Source: G963674505 sp964575975 (GTDB taxonomy: Bacteria; Desulfobacterota; Desulfobacteria; Desulfobacterales; SKZT01). From it: 33,532 nucleotides of DNA. Positions 1-7,968 of this stretch are shown one piece after another. Where the stretch lies: the NCBI GenBank assembly GCA_964575975.1, contig CAZNTU010000039.1, forward strand, positions 1 to 33,532, written 5' to 3'. Numbering within the stretch: position 1 is the first letter of the stretch; each line of letters opens with the position of its first letter. A program made the translations under genes and the position numbers. Below the pieces are notes generated by a model. The model did not search any database. It saw nothing but the letters and a program-made list of their open reading frames with translations, and had not been told where the DNA came from.

Positions 1-27
1 GGTCGGTTTTGCATTGATGTCCCGGAC

Positions 28-57
28 TTGACAGAGTTTGCGCCGGTTTGGTAAAGA
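28..57 (+). promoter_or_regulatory. Possible sigma-70 promoter of an upstream leader or small RNA
   Basis: A perfect TTGACA (28-33) is followed 18 bp later by TAAAGA (52-57). The -35 is consensus but the -10 matches only three of six bases. Transcription from here would run into the terminator-like hairpin at 216-243 before reaching lepA. Confidence 0.3.
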
Positions 58-63
58 TACGCT

Positions 64-243
64 TTTTGACAACCCCGAAGGATCAGAGGCAATTTTAGTC
101 GGAAAGCACATGGGTGTCAACCGGCTTTTCCTCGGCGGGGTTGGCGTTTCCAAAAAGGTAAACGTACTAGAAATCCCCGTTTTCGTTAGAAAAATTCGCG
201 AGGATTTTTCCTTTTCCGGCAAACCGCCGGCAATTTTTTTTTT
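64..243 (+). ncRNA. Candidate structured leader or small RNA before lepA
   Basis: The interval lies between a promoter-like TTGACA and a hairpin with a ten-T run. It can form nested pairings: CAACCCC (70-76) with GGGGTTG (137-143), and AGTCGG (97-102) with CCGGCT (121-126). The only open frame here (38-262) runs through the terminator and resembles no known protein. I could not match it to a known RNA family. An upstream gene ending before base 1 could equally own the terminator. Confidence 0.22.
216..243 (+). terminator. Rho-independent terminator-like hairpin
   Basis: CCGGC (216-220) pairs with GCCGG (226-230) around a five-base loop. CAA and ten consecutive T (234-243) follow. The stem is short but the T tract is long. 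It would end either a transcript from upstream of the window or the candidate RNA at 64-243. Confidence 0.5.
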
Positions 244-330
244 AACTATGTTCGTACAATGACATGAAAAGACAAGGGACGACATACCCATTGACCGACG
301 GGGTCGGACCCAGCAGAAAAGCTTTAGCAT

Positions 331-2127
331 ATGAGAAATATCAGGAACTTCAGCATAATCGCTCACATCGACCATGGAAAATCGACATTGTCGGACCGCC
401 TGATCCAGGCGACCGAGATCGTTTCCGCCCGGGACTTCAAGGACCAGATTCTGGATTCCATGGATATCGAAAGGGAGCGGGGCATCACCATCAAAAGCCA
501 GACCGCCTGTCTTCCCTACAAGGCGCGGGACAAGAAGACCTACTACCTGAACCTTATCGACACGCCCGGTCATGTGGATTTTTCGTACGAGGTTTCCCGC
601 GCCTTGGCCTCGTGCGAAGGAGCGCTTCTTCTGATCGACGCCAGCCAAGGCGTCGAAGCCCAGACGCTGGCCAACCTTTTTCTCGCCATGGAGCACAATC
701 TCGAGGTCATTCCGGTGATCAACAAAATAGATCTGCCCTCCGCCGACATCGACCGGGTAAAGCAGCAGATCGAGGACGACCTCGGCCTGGATTCGGAATC
801 CGCGATATTGGCGTCCGCAAAGGAAGGTATCGGCGTGGAGGATGTACTGGAAGCGGTCGTATCCAAACTTCCTCCTCCGGAAGGCGACCCGGCCGCTCCT
901 TTGAAAGCGCTGATATTCGATTCCCACTACGATCCGTTCAGGGGCACGATCGTGCATTTCCGGATTTTCGACGGATCGATCAAGGCCGGAGACGTCATAA
1001 AGTTCATGTCCAACAATGCGGAATACAAAGTGGAGGAAGTCGGCGTGTTCCAGATCCAGAGGGTTCCCCGGAAATCCCTCTCGGCGGGCGACGTGGGCTA
1101 CATGATCGCGGGAATCAAGACCGTTGGCGACACTCGATGCGGCGACACGGTTACGCTTAAGTCGAGACCTTGCGAGATGCCCAAGTCCGGGTTCAAGGAG
1201 GCCAAGCCCGTCGTGTTTTCGTCCATTTATCCCGTCGCCTCCGACGCCTACGAGGATCTCGCCGTAGCCCTCGAAAAATTGAAATTGAACGACGCGTCCT
1301 TGATTTACGAGAAGGACGCGTCGGTCGCCTTGGGGTTCGGTTTCCGATGCGGCTTTCTGGGGCTGCTGCACTTGGAAGTCGTGCAGGAGCGGCTGGAGCG
1401 CGAATACGATCTTTCCCTGATTCTGACGGCTCCGTCGGTGAAGTACGAACTGGTGTTGAACGACGGCACCCTTCAAACCATCGACAACCCCGCGCTTTAT
1501 CCCGATCCGACCACCATCGGCGAAAGCCGCGAACCCTTCATCAAGGCCGCCATCATCGTGCCCGACAAATATATGGGCGCGGTGATGAAGCTGTGCCTGG
1601 ACCGGCGGGGAATAAACAAGAACTATCAGTATCTGACCAGCAACCGGCTTGAAATGATTTTCGAGCTTCCTCTGGCCGAGGTGATATACGACTTTTACGA
1701 TAAATTGAAATCCGTGACCCAAGGGTACGGCTCTTTCGATTACGAAATCATCGATTACCGGGCCACGGATTTGGCGAAGCTGGATATTCTCGTCAATGGG
1801 GAACGCGTCGACGCACTTAGCCAGCTCGTGCATCAGGAAAGAGCGGTTCAGCGGGCAAGATTGGCCTGCGACAAGCTCAAGGAGGAAATTCCTCGCCAGA
1901 TGTTCAAAATCGCAATCCAAGGAGCGATCGGGGCCAAAATCATCGCGCGGAGCACCGTGAGCGCGTTCAGGAAGGACGTTACCGCCAAGTGTTACGGCGG
2001 CGATATCACGAGAAAGCGAAAGCTCCTGGAAAAACAGAAACAGGGCAAAAAGCGGATGAAAATGGTGGGCGAAGTCATGATCCCCCAATCCGCGTTCTTG
2101 TCGGTCTTGAAGACGGATACGGATTGA
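331..2127 (+). CDS. lepA: Elongation factor 4 (LepA), ribosome-associated GTPase
   Basis: Translation GTPase that acts on the ribosome, proposed to back-translocate or assist ribosome biogenesis. The 598 residues match the family's usual length of about 600. The G motifs are intact: AHIDHGKST (11-19), RGITI (50-54), DTPGH (77-81) and NKID (131-134). The EF-G-like domains follow, then the basic LepA-specific C-terminus (RKRKLLEKQKQGKKRMKM) that contacts tRNA. The start gives the canonical MRNIRNFSIIAHIDHGKS. No strong Shine-Dalgarno is visible. A good -10 (TACAAT, 255-260) lies just after the terminator-like T run but lacks a clear -35. The stop codon lies within a 15-bp palindrome (ATTGAAC-C-GTTCAAT, 2123-2137). 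It appears monocistronic. Confidence 0.97.
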   Translation: MRNIRNFSIIAHIDHGKSTLSDRLIQATEIVSARDFKDQILDSMDIERERGITIKSQTACLPYKARDKKTYYLNLIDTPGHVDFSYEVSRALASCEGALLLIDASQGVEAQTLANLFLAMEHNLEVIPVINKIDLPSADIDRVKQQIEDDLGLDSESAILASAKEGIGVEDVLEAVVSKLPPPEGDPAAPLKALIFDSHYDPFRGTIVHFRIFDGSIKAGDVIKFMSNNAEYKVEEVGVFQIQRVPRKSLSAGDVGYMIAGIKTVGDTRCGDTVTLKSRPCEMPKSGFKEAKPVVFSSIYPVASDAYEDLAVALEKLKLNDASLIYEKDASVALGFGFRCGFLGLLHLEVVQERLEREYDLSLILTAPSVKYELVLNDGTLQTIDNPALYPDPTTIGESREPFIKAAIIVPDKYMGAVMKLCLDRRGINKNYQYLTSNRLEMIFELPLAEVIYDFYDKLKSVTQGYGSFDYEIIDYRATDLAKLDILVNGERVDALSQLVHQERAVQRARLACDKLKEEIPRQMFKIAIQGAIGAKIIARSTVSAFRKDVTAKCYGGDITRKRKLLEKQKQGKKRMKMVGEVMIPQSAFLSVLKTDTD

Positions 2128-2253
2128 ACCGTTCAATGCTTTTGAATGCTTTGCAAGTCAAGCCGAATATGGCAAATATTAAAATTTCCGCGCTGTGACA
2201 AATACGGTGGTGCCAAAAAAATACCGGAATCGGAATAAAGGAGACGCAAAAAA

Positions 2254-3516
2254 ATGGGAATGACCATAACGGAAAAGATTCTCGCCGCGCACGCCGGCGT
2301 CGATCAAGTTAGGCCCGGAGACCTGATCAACGCGCGGGTCGATGTGGCCTTGGGAAACGACATCACGGCCCCCATCGCCATAGACGAGTTCAACAAATGC
2401 GGCGCGGAAAAGGTTTTCGACAAGGATCGGGTGGTACTTGTCCCGGACCATTTCGTGCCGAACAAGGACATCAAGTCGGCCATGCAGGCCAAGATACTGA
2501 GGGACTTCGCCAAGAAACACGATTTGACGTACTTCTTCGACGCGGGCGAAATGGGAGTGGAGCACGCGCTGCTTCCGGAAAAGGGACTGGTCCTTCCCGG
2601 CGATCTTGTAATCGGGGCCGACAGCCATACTTGCACCTACGGCGGGCTGGGAGCGTTCGCCACCGGAGTCGGGAGCACCGATCTGGCCGCCGCGATGGCT
2701 ACGGGGGAGGTTTGGCTCAAAACGCCCGAAAGCATCAAGTTCATCTTCAAAGGCGAGCTTCGCCCCTGGGTGGAGGCCAAGGACCTGATTCTTTATACCA
2801 TCGGCAAGATCGGAGTCGATGGCGCTTTGTACCAGGCAATGGAATTCGCCGGACCCGTCATCGAAAAACTCGGCATGGCCGGACGCCTGACCATGGCCAA
2901 CATGGCCATCGAGGCGGGGGCCAAGAACGGCATTTTCCGCCCCGACGAAATCGCGAGGCAGTACGTGGAAACACGGGCGGTCCGGGAATACAAGTTCTAC
3001 GAGAGCGACTCCGACGCCGAATACGCGAACGTGTTCGAATTCGACTGCGCGGACATCGAGCCCCAGGTGGCTTTCCCGCATCTTCCCGAAAACGCGCGCG
3101 GGATCAGCGAAGCCGGGGATATCGCCATCGACCAGGTGGTCGTGGGTTCCTGCACCAACGGCAGAATCGAGGATATCCGGACCGCCGCGAACATTATCAA
3201 GGGGAGGAAGACCGCCGCAGGCGTGCGCCTTATCGTCATTCCCGCCACGCCATACGTGTATCGGACCGCCCTGAAGGAAGGGCTTTTCGATATTTTTCTG
3301 GACGCGGGGGCGATCATCAGTCCGCCGACTTGCGGGCCGTGCTTGGGAGGGCATATGGGAATACTGGCCAAGGGAGAACGCGCGGTGGCGACTACGAACC
3401 GCAATTTCGTCGGACGCATGGGTCATCCCGAAAGCGAGGTCTACTTGGCAAGTCCCGCCGTGGCCGCCGCCTCCGCCGTGCTGGGAAAAATCGGCGGGCC
3501 GGACCAGCTCAATTAA
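2254..3516 (+). CDS. leuC: 3-isopropylmalate dehydratase large subunit (LeuC, two-subunit type)
   Basis: Aconitase-family [4Fe-4S] isomerase subunit that, with LeuD, converts 2-isopropylmalate to 3-isopropylmalate in leucine synthesis. The 420 residues fit the shorter archaeal/anaerobe LeuC class rather than the ~465-residue E. coli class. The three cluster cysteines are visible: C300 in VGSCTNGR, and C360 and C363 in TCGPCLGG. GADSHTCTYG (121-130) is also conserved. The start follows a good AAGGAG. leuD begins 35 bp downstream. leuA and leuB are not in the window. Relatives with this architecture also act on citramalate or homocitrate, so the substrate is inferred. Confidence 0.93.
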   Translation: MGMTITEKILAAHAGVDQVRPGDLINARVDVALGNDITAPIAIDEFNKCGAEKVFDKDRVVLVPDHFVPNKDIKSAMQAKILRDFAKKHDLTYFFDAGEMGVEHALLPEKGLVLPGDLVIGADSHTCTYGGLGAFATGVGSTDLAAAMATGEVWLKTPESIKFIFKGELRPWVEAKDLILYTIGKIGVDGALYQAMEFAGPVIEKLGMAGRLTMANMAIEAGAKNGIFRPDEIARQYVETRAVREYKFYESDSDAEYANVFEFDCADIEPQVAFPHLPENARGISEAGDIAIDQVVVGSCTNGRIEDIRTAANIIKGRKTAAGVRLIVIPATPYVYRTALKEGLFDIFLDAGAIISPPTCGPCLGGHMGILAKGERAVATTNRNFVGRMGHPESEVYLASPAVAAASAVLGKIGGPDQLN

Positions 3517-3551
3517 TACCCCGAACAGACTTATATAAAAGGAACAATCGA

Positions 3552-4049
3552 ATGAAAGCGACCGGAAAAGTTTGGAAATTCGGCGACGATATCGACACGG
3601 ACCTGATCATTCCCGCAAGATACTTGAACACCAGCGATCCGAAGGAACTGGCAAGCCACTGCATGGAGGATGCGGACCCGGAATTCGCGGGCAAGGTGGC
3701 GCCGTCGGACATTATCGTGGCGGACAAGAATTTCGGGTGCGGCTCCTCCCGCGAACACGCTCCCATCGCCATCAAGGCAGCGGGCGTGTCCTGCGTGATC
3801 GCCAAAAGTTTCGCGCGGATTTTTTACAGGAACGCCTTCAACATGGGACTTCCCATATTGGAATGCGAGCAGGCGGGCGAGTTCCGGACGGGCGACGAGT
3901 TGTCCGTGGATTTCGACACGGGCGAAATCACCCGTCTCGAAACGAACAAGGTATATAAAAGCAGGCCGATTCCGCCGTTCATGCAGGAACTGGTGCAGAG
4001 CGGTGGCCTAATGAAATATATCCAAAAGAAGATCGAAAGCGGTAAATAG
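3552..4049 (+). CDS. leuD: 3-isopropylmalate dehydratase small subunit (LeuD)
   Basis: Swivelling domain that completes the LeuCD active site. The 165 residues are typical of the short two-subunit class. The start is the ATG after AAGGA, giving MKATGKVWKFGDDIDTDLI; the reading frame is open further upstream, but that part is a shadow of leuC. Landmarks are DDIDTDLIIPARYL and the catalytic-loop motif FGCGSSREHAP. The substrate-recognition loop reads YLNT. Co-transcription with leuC is likely because of the 35-bp gap and the lack of a terminator. Confidence 0.93.
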   Translation: MKATGKVWKFGDDIDTDLIIPARYLNTSDPKELASHCMEDADPEFAGKVAPSDIIVADKNFGCGSSREHAPIAIKAAGVSCVIAKSFARIFYRNAFNMGLPILECEQAGEFRTGDELSVDFDTGEITRLETNKVYKSRPIPPFMQELVQSGGLMKYIQKKIESGK

Positions 4050-4058
4050 CGCTTTGGG

Positions 4059-4089
4059 GCTCGTTTCCGCGCGAAACGCGGGAACGAGC
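4059..4089 (+). promoter_or_regulatory. Intercistronic hairpin between leuD and the thioesterase
   Basis: GCTCGTTTCCGCG (4059-4071) pairs with CGCGGGAACGAGC (4077-4089) over 13 bp with a single G-U wobble, around a CGAAA loop. No T tract follows on either strand, so it is not a classical terminator. It lies immediately before the thioesterase ribosome-binding site and could stabilise or process the leuCD message. Confidence 0.6.
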
Positions 4090-4113
4090 AAAATATCGAG
4101 AGGAATGTTGGAA

Positions 4114-4563
4114 ATGGAAAAAGAGAGAGCGGCTTTTCTGGAGAGGGATTTTCTGCAGGGATTTTCCGCGTTTTGCGGGTTTCGGGTGCTTCGCTTCCAG
4201 TTCGGCGAAATGGAAGCCGCTTTCGACATCCGGCCCGAGCACATGCAGCAGGACGGCTTCGTACACGCCGGTGTTCTGGCCACCTTGGCCGACCACACGG
4301 CGGGATACGCCTCTTTTTCCACCGTATCCGGCGAATACCGGATTCTGACGGTCGAGTTCAAGATGAATTATTTCAAGCCTTGCACCGGCGACGCGGTTTT
4401 GTGCAAGGCGAAAGTGATCAGCAACGGCAAGAAAATCAAAGTCGCCGAATCCGAAATGTTTTCCATGGGCAAGGGCGTCGAAAAGCTCGTTGCCAAGGGG
4501 ACTTTCACTCAAATGGCGGTCGCCGCCTCCAAAATTTCCGGGTTGCCTCGCCTCGTTTCATAG
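4114..4563 (+). CDS. PaaI-type hotdog-fold acyl-CoA thioesterase
   Basis: Small cytoplasmic thioesterase of the PaaI/YigI hotdog family, 149 residues from the chosen start. HAGVLATLAD (51-60) is the family's HGGxxxxLaD signature, with D60 as the likely catalytic acid. The following TVEFKMNYFKPCTGD strand is also typical. I chose ATG 4114 because GAGAGGA lies nine bases upstream. The earlier in-frame start (4054) would put the strong hairpin 4059-4089 inside the coding region, and ATG 4105 sits directly on the Shine-Dalgarno. The substrate cannot be told. It may be the distal gene of the leuCD transcript. Confidence 0.8.
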   Translation: MEKERAAFLERDFLQGFSAFCGFRVLRFQFGEMEAAFDIRPEHMQQDGFVHAGVLATLADHTAGYASFSTVSGEYRILTVEFKMNYFKPCTGDAVLCKAKVISNGKKIKVAESEMFSMGKGVEKLVAKGTFTQMAVAASKISGLPRLVS

Positions 4564-4632
4564 TTAACATGTAACCGAATTTCGAAACGGAAAGTTTTGC
4601 TCCGCACATTGAAAAACAGAAAGGAAGAAGCT

Positions 4633-4929
4633 ATGACCGGAAAGGTGTTCAATCTGGAAAGCACTTTGACAGGCGTAAATAAAAAGGCTTTCGATAGACT
4701 CGTGGGATTGTTCGGACGATCGGATGGCAGGGACCGGGATCTCCAGAGGCTTATCGCCTTTCGATTGAAGCTCGACGGAGAAGAAGTCACTCGAAGCTAC
4801 TTGCTGAAAAAAATCAACTTGGCCAGCGAGTGCGGGTATTACGGGAGATTTTTCGATTTCATCAAGGACGACCGGGAAATGAAGCGTTGCGGAGTCAACA
4901 ATTCGTCCGTTCCCGACGAAGCGGGTTAG
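4633..4929 (+). CDS. Small protein of unknown function (98 aa)
   Basis: Not recognised. It is a soluble, charged 98-residue protein without signal peptide or membrane segment. It appears mainly helical, with an Arg/Asp-rich stretch (FGRSDGRDRDLQRLIAFRLK) and a less ordered C-terminus. AAGGAAG lies just before ATG 4633, which is the reason for this start rather than 4597. Its stop TAG (4927-4929) overlaps the stop of the opposing rapA gene. Codon use resembles the neighbours, so I take it as real. Confidence 0.6.
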   Translation: MTGKVFNLESTLTGVNKKAFDRLVGLFGRSDGRDRDLQRLIAFRLKLDGEEVTRSYLLKKINLASECGYYGRFFDFIKDDREMKRCGVNNSSVPDEAG

Positions 4930-7784
4930 CATCCTTGCATCGACCGTCCGCCTATCAGCAACCGGGCGCAATCCAATCGCAAGACCGGCTTTTTCAAATG
5001 CTCCGTCAACGAGTCCAACTCGTTTCGGGCCGTCGCGATTTCCGCGACGGAAACCATCGGGTTCGCCTCTTTCAATTTTTCCAGGCGGAGGATTTCCTCG
5101 TTCAATTTGTCGGCCATGAGGGTCAACGATTTTGCGACGATGTCTTCGGCCTGTTTGCGGGCCTTCTTTTCGGCTTGGGAAAGCATTTTTGAAAAAAAGG
5201 TCCGGAAAAAGACTTTTCTTTCGGTTTCGTCGAAGTGTGCCGCGTTTTCGACCGGCGACAGGCGCATGCCTTCGAAAACGTCTACCTCCAGGCGGTCCAT
5301 GTTGTGGTCGATCACGACCCGGACAAGGGTAGGGGGCATGAATCGGTCGGCGTGCAGGTATTTCGGCACTATGCATTCCAGGACGAAAACGGCGTCGAGG
5401 ATCAGCCCGGGCGAGCCGGATTCGAATTCGCAAACCGTGCAGTTTCCCGCCTGGCCTCCCAGGAAAAGTTCCATGGCGGACCCGACAACGGGATGGTCTC
5501 GCGTGATGAACGCCATGTCCTCTCTTTGGACCGCCGTCTGCCGGTCGAACGTCGCCGCTTGTCCGCCCGGTTTCGTTAGGCCGAAGGATTCGTCGTATCT
5601 TTCTCCCGCCTTGATTACATAATCGCGCCCGCCGATGTGTTCCATTTCGACCCCGAACAAGTCGAAGAGCCTTTCCACGAAATAGTCGAATTTCGTATCT
5701 TCGTCCAGCGTCCTTATCGTTCCCAGGATGGAATCGATTTTTTCGGGCCGATAGGAGGAAAGCTCGAGCAACCGGTCTCTTCCTTCCGAAATTTTACGGA
5801 CCCTGCCTTGTCGAAAGGCGGCCGTATCCTGAACGAGCTTCTCGAGTTCTCGCCGGGCGTCTTCTCTTTTAAGGCGGTGATAACGGCATGCCAGCTTGCC
5901 AACCCGGTCCCCGAAGGTTTCGTAGACGTCGAGACCGCCGGTCAGGCACGTCTCGAATTGTCCCAGTCCTTCGTGATACCATTTCGCGATCACCTCCTGG
6001 GGGCTTTCCTCGAGATGGGGAACATGGATCAGAATGTCCGACTTCTGGCCGATCCTGTCCAGTCTTCCTATTCTCTGTTCGAGTTGTTCCGGATCCAAGG
6101 GAAGATCGAAAAGCACGAGATGGCGGGCGAATTGGAAATTGCGTCCCTCGCTTCCGATCTCCGAGCTGATCAGAAGGACCGCGCCGTCGGGTTCGGAAAA
6201 CCATGCGGCGTTTCTATCCCTTTGAAGCATGGACAAGCCCTCGTGAAAAACGGCGACCTTCCGGTTGATTTTCAGCGCCAACGCCTTTTCGACGGCAAGG
6301 ACCTTCGCGACGCTTCGGCAAATCAACAGCGCCTTTTCGTCCTTCAACCCCCGGAGAAATTCCGAGAGCCATTCGATACGCCCGTCGTCCGTGTAATCCA
6401 GTTCGAAAGGAAGAGGGCGGTCCTCGATTTCCGTTCGGAAGATCTCGGAGAGACTTCCAAGACGATCATGAGAGTCGTCGTCTGCGGAAATCCGGGTCAA
6501 TAGCGCCTTTCTTTCGGCAAACCCTTTGACCACGGCACGCGTGTTGCGAAATATCACTCGCCCCGTCCCGTAACGGTCGATCAACCGTTCGAGCAGTCGA
6601 TGCCGAAGCCGCCCGTTCCGAGAGTCGTCTTGATTGAAAAAATCTTCGTCGGAAAGAAGATCCGGCGCGGCAGTCTCGAGAACCTCGACCAAGGTTTCCA
6701 TGGACGTGCTTTCGTCCATGATACGCTCCGCAGTCTTGGCGATTTCGCGGTAGCGTTCGGATTCCCGTATGAATTCCTCGTAATCGTAAAACCTGGAGGG
6801 GTCGAGGAGTTTAAGCCTTGCGAAATGGTGTTTCCTTCCCAGCTGCTCGGGTGTCGCGGACAACAAAAGCATCCGTTGCGTTTTTTCGCCCAGCCCCGCA
6901 ATGAATCGATAGAGCTTCGACTCTTCCTTTACACGATGAGCCTCGTCGATTACGATCATATCCCACTGCGCTTCGAACGCTTCGGATGCTCGTCGTTTGT
7001 TTTGGTTTACAAAATCGAAGCTTGCCAGGAAAAGCTGGTCGTCCAGGAACGGGTTGCCGGAAGGAGCGGTTTTTTCCACCGAACGGCAGAAGTTTTCGTC
7101 CGCTATGCGAAAAGCCAGGTTGAACCGACGGTACATTTCCACGAACCACTGGTGAACGAGGGATTCCGGGGTGAGAATCAACACGCGGGAGACCCTTCCG
7201 GTCGAAACAAGCCGGTGCATGATCAGGCATGCTTCGATCGTTTTGCCCAACCCGGTCTCGTCGGCCAAAAGAATCTTGGTCGCGCGTCTTTCCGACGCTT
7301 CGGAGGCGATGAACATCTGATGGCCGAACAGTTCCACTCGCCCTCCCAGGAGTCCTCTGACCGGAGACGCCGCCATTCGGCCGCGCAGACGCAGGGCTTC
7401 GATCCTGAATTCGAAGAGGCCGGGCGAATCCCAATGTCCTGCCATAAGCCGGTCCCGGGGACCGCTTACGCCGATCGCGTCGGACAAGTCGAATTCCGGA
7501 ACTATCCTGTCGGAGGTTTTATAGAACACCAAACCGGCGCTCTCTTCGACACCCGTCACCACGAATTCTCCGCCGTCGCGTTCGCGAAGCCTGTCGCCTT
7601 CTTGGAACCGCACTCTTCGAATCGGGGCGAATCCTTTCGAATAGTCGCGCTCGACTTCGGAGGAGGGAAACGAAAGGCGGATTCTGCGTTTGCCGACCTC
7701 CGAGACTGTTCCCATTCCGAGTTCCGGTTCGGCCTCGCTTATCCATCGCTGGCCTTTGACGTATTTTTCCTCTTGCGTACCCAT
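4926..7784 (-). CDS. rapA: RapA-type SWI2/SNF2 ATPase, RNA polymerase recycling factor
   Basis: RapA binds RNA polymerase and uses ATP to help recycle it after transcription. The 952 residues compare with 968 in E. coli, and the resemblance is collinear from end to end. The N-terminal Tudor-like part begins GQRWISEAEPELGMGTV. Walker A is DETGLGKT (175-182), the Walker B/DEAH box is at 280-283, SATPEQLG (near 314) is motif III, and the second helicase lobe has SEIGSEGRNFQFA and EQRIGRLDRIGQ. The C-terminal RapA-specific region ends in a helical segment. GAAAGG precedes the ATG. No frameshift is seen. RapA is best known from gammaproteobacteria. It is convergent with the 98-aa gene, their stops overlapping. 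Confidence 0.93.
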   Translation of the reverse strand: MGTQEEKYVKGQRWISEAEPELGMGTVSEVGKRRIRLSFPSSEVERDYSKGFAPIRRVRFQEGDRLRERDGGEFVVTGVEESAGLVFYKTSDRIVPEFDLSDAIGVSGPRDRLMAGHWDSPGLFEFRIEALRLRGRMAASPVRGLLGGRVELFGHQMFIASEASERRATKILLADETGLGKTIEACLIMHRLVSTGRVSRVLILTPESLVHQWFVEMYRRFNLAFRIADENFCRSVEKTAPSGNPFLDDQLFLASFDFVNQNKRRASEAFEAQWDMIVIDEAHRVKEESKLYRFIAGLGEKTQRMLLLSATPEQLGRKHHFARLKLLDPSRFYDYEEFIRESERYREIAKTAERIMDESTSMETLVEVLETAAPDLLSDEDFFNQDDSRNGRLRHRLLERLIDRYGTGRVIFRNTRAVVKGFAERKALLTRISADDDSHDRLGSLSEIFRTEIEDRPLPFELDYTDDGRIEWLSEFLRGLKDEKALLICRSVAKVLAVEKALALKINRKVAVFHEGLSMLQRDRNAAWFSEPDGAVLLISSEIGSEGRNFQFARHLVLFDLPLDPEQLEQRIGRLDRIGQKSDILIHVPHLEESPQEVIAKWYHEGLGQFETCLTGGLDVYETFGDRVGKLACRYHRLKREDARRELEKLVQDTAAFRQGRVRKISEGRDRLLELSSYRPEKIDSILGTIRTLDEDTKFDYFVERLFDLFGVEMEHIGGRDYVIKAGERYDESFGLTKPGGQAATFDRQTAVQREDMAFITRDHPVVGSAMELFLGGQAGNCTVCEFESGSPGLILDAVFVLECIVPKYLHADRFMPPTLVRVVIDHNMDRLEVDVFEGMRLSPVENAAHFDETERKVFFRTFFSKMLSQAEKKARKQAEDIVAKSLTLMADKLNEEILRLEKLKEANPMVSVAEIATARNELDSLTEHLKKPVLRLDCARLLIGGRSMQGC

Positions 7785-7821
7785 ATTGATCGCCTTTCAC
7801 TTTCCGAAAAAATGCCCCGCG

Positions 7822-7960
7822 CGGTTAGGTGTTAGCTTTTAGCTGTCAGGGGGAGAATCCGTGATTCTCCGGGCAAAAACAAACGAATTCGGCATGCTAA
7901 AACCGATTTCGTTTGCGGTTTCATGCCAAAGCGGCACCGCTGATCGCCAACACCTAACCG
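7822..7960. repeat. Intergenic inverted-repeat element (REP/MITE-like)
   Basis: A 12-bp perfect inverted repeat, CGGTTAGGTGTT (7822-7833) and AACACCTAACCG (7949-7960), bounds about 139 bp. Inside are a perfect 8-bp hairpin (GGAGAATC 7852-7859 / GATTCTCC 7863-7870, loop CGT) and a second imperfect dyad, GGCATG...AACCG (7891-7904) against CGGTTTCATGCC (7916-7927). There is no open frame. It fills the space between uppP (upstream) and rapA (downstream) on the minus strand. No second full copy was seen in the window. Confidence 0.5.
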
Positions 7961-7968
7961 ATAACTCC

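Noticed and set aside
38..262. 74-codon open frame upstream of lepA
   Set aside because: It runs through the terminator-like hairpin and T run, has no ribosome-binding site and resembles no known protein.
264..1160. 298-codon open frame overlapping lepA
   Set aside because: Out-of-frame shadow of lepA, basic and low-complexity; lepA is unmistakable in the other frame.
2123..2137. Palindrome at the lepA stop codon as a terminator
   Set aside because: The centre is one base, so the RNA stem shortens to five A/U-rich pairs, and the T run is short and interrupted.
2179..3426. 415-codon minus-strand frame opposite leuC
   Set aside because: Antisense shadow; leuC has all cluster cysteines in the sense frame.
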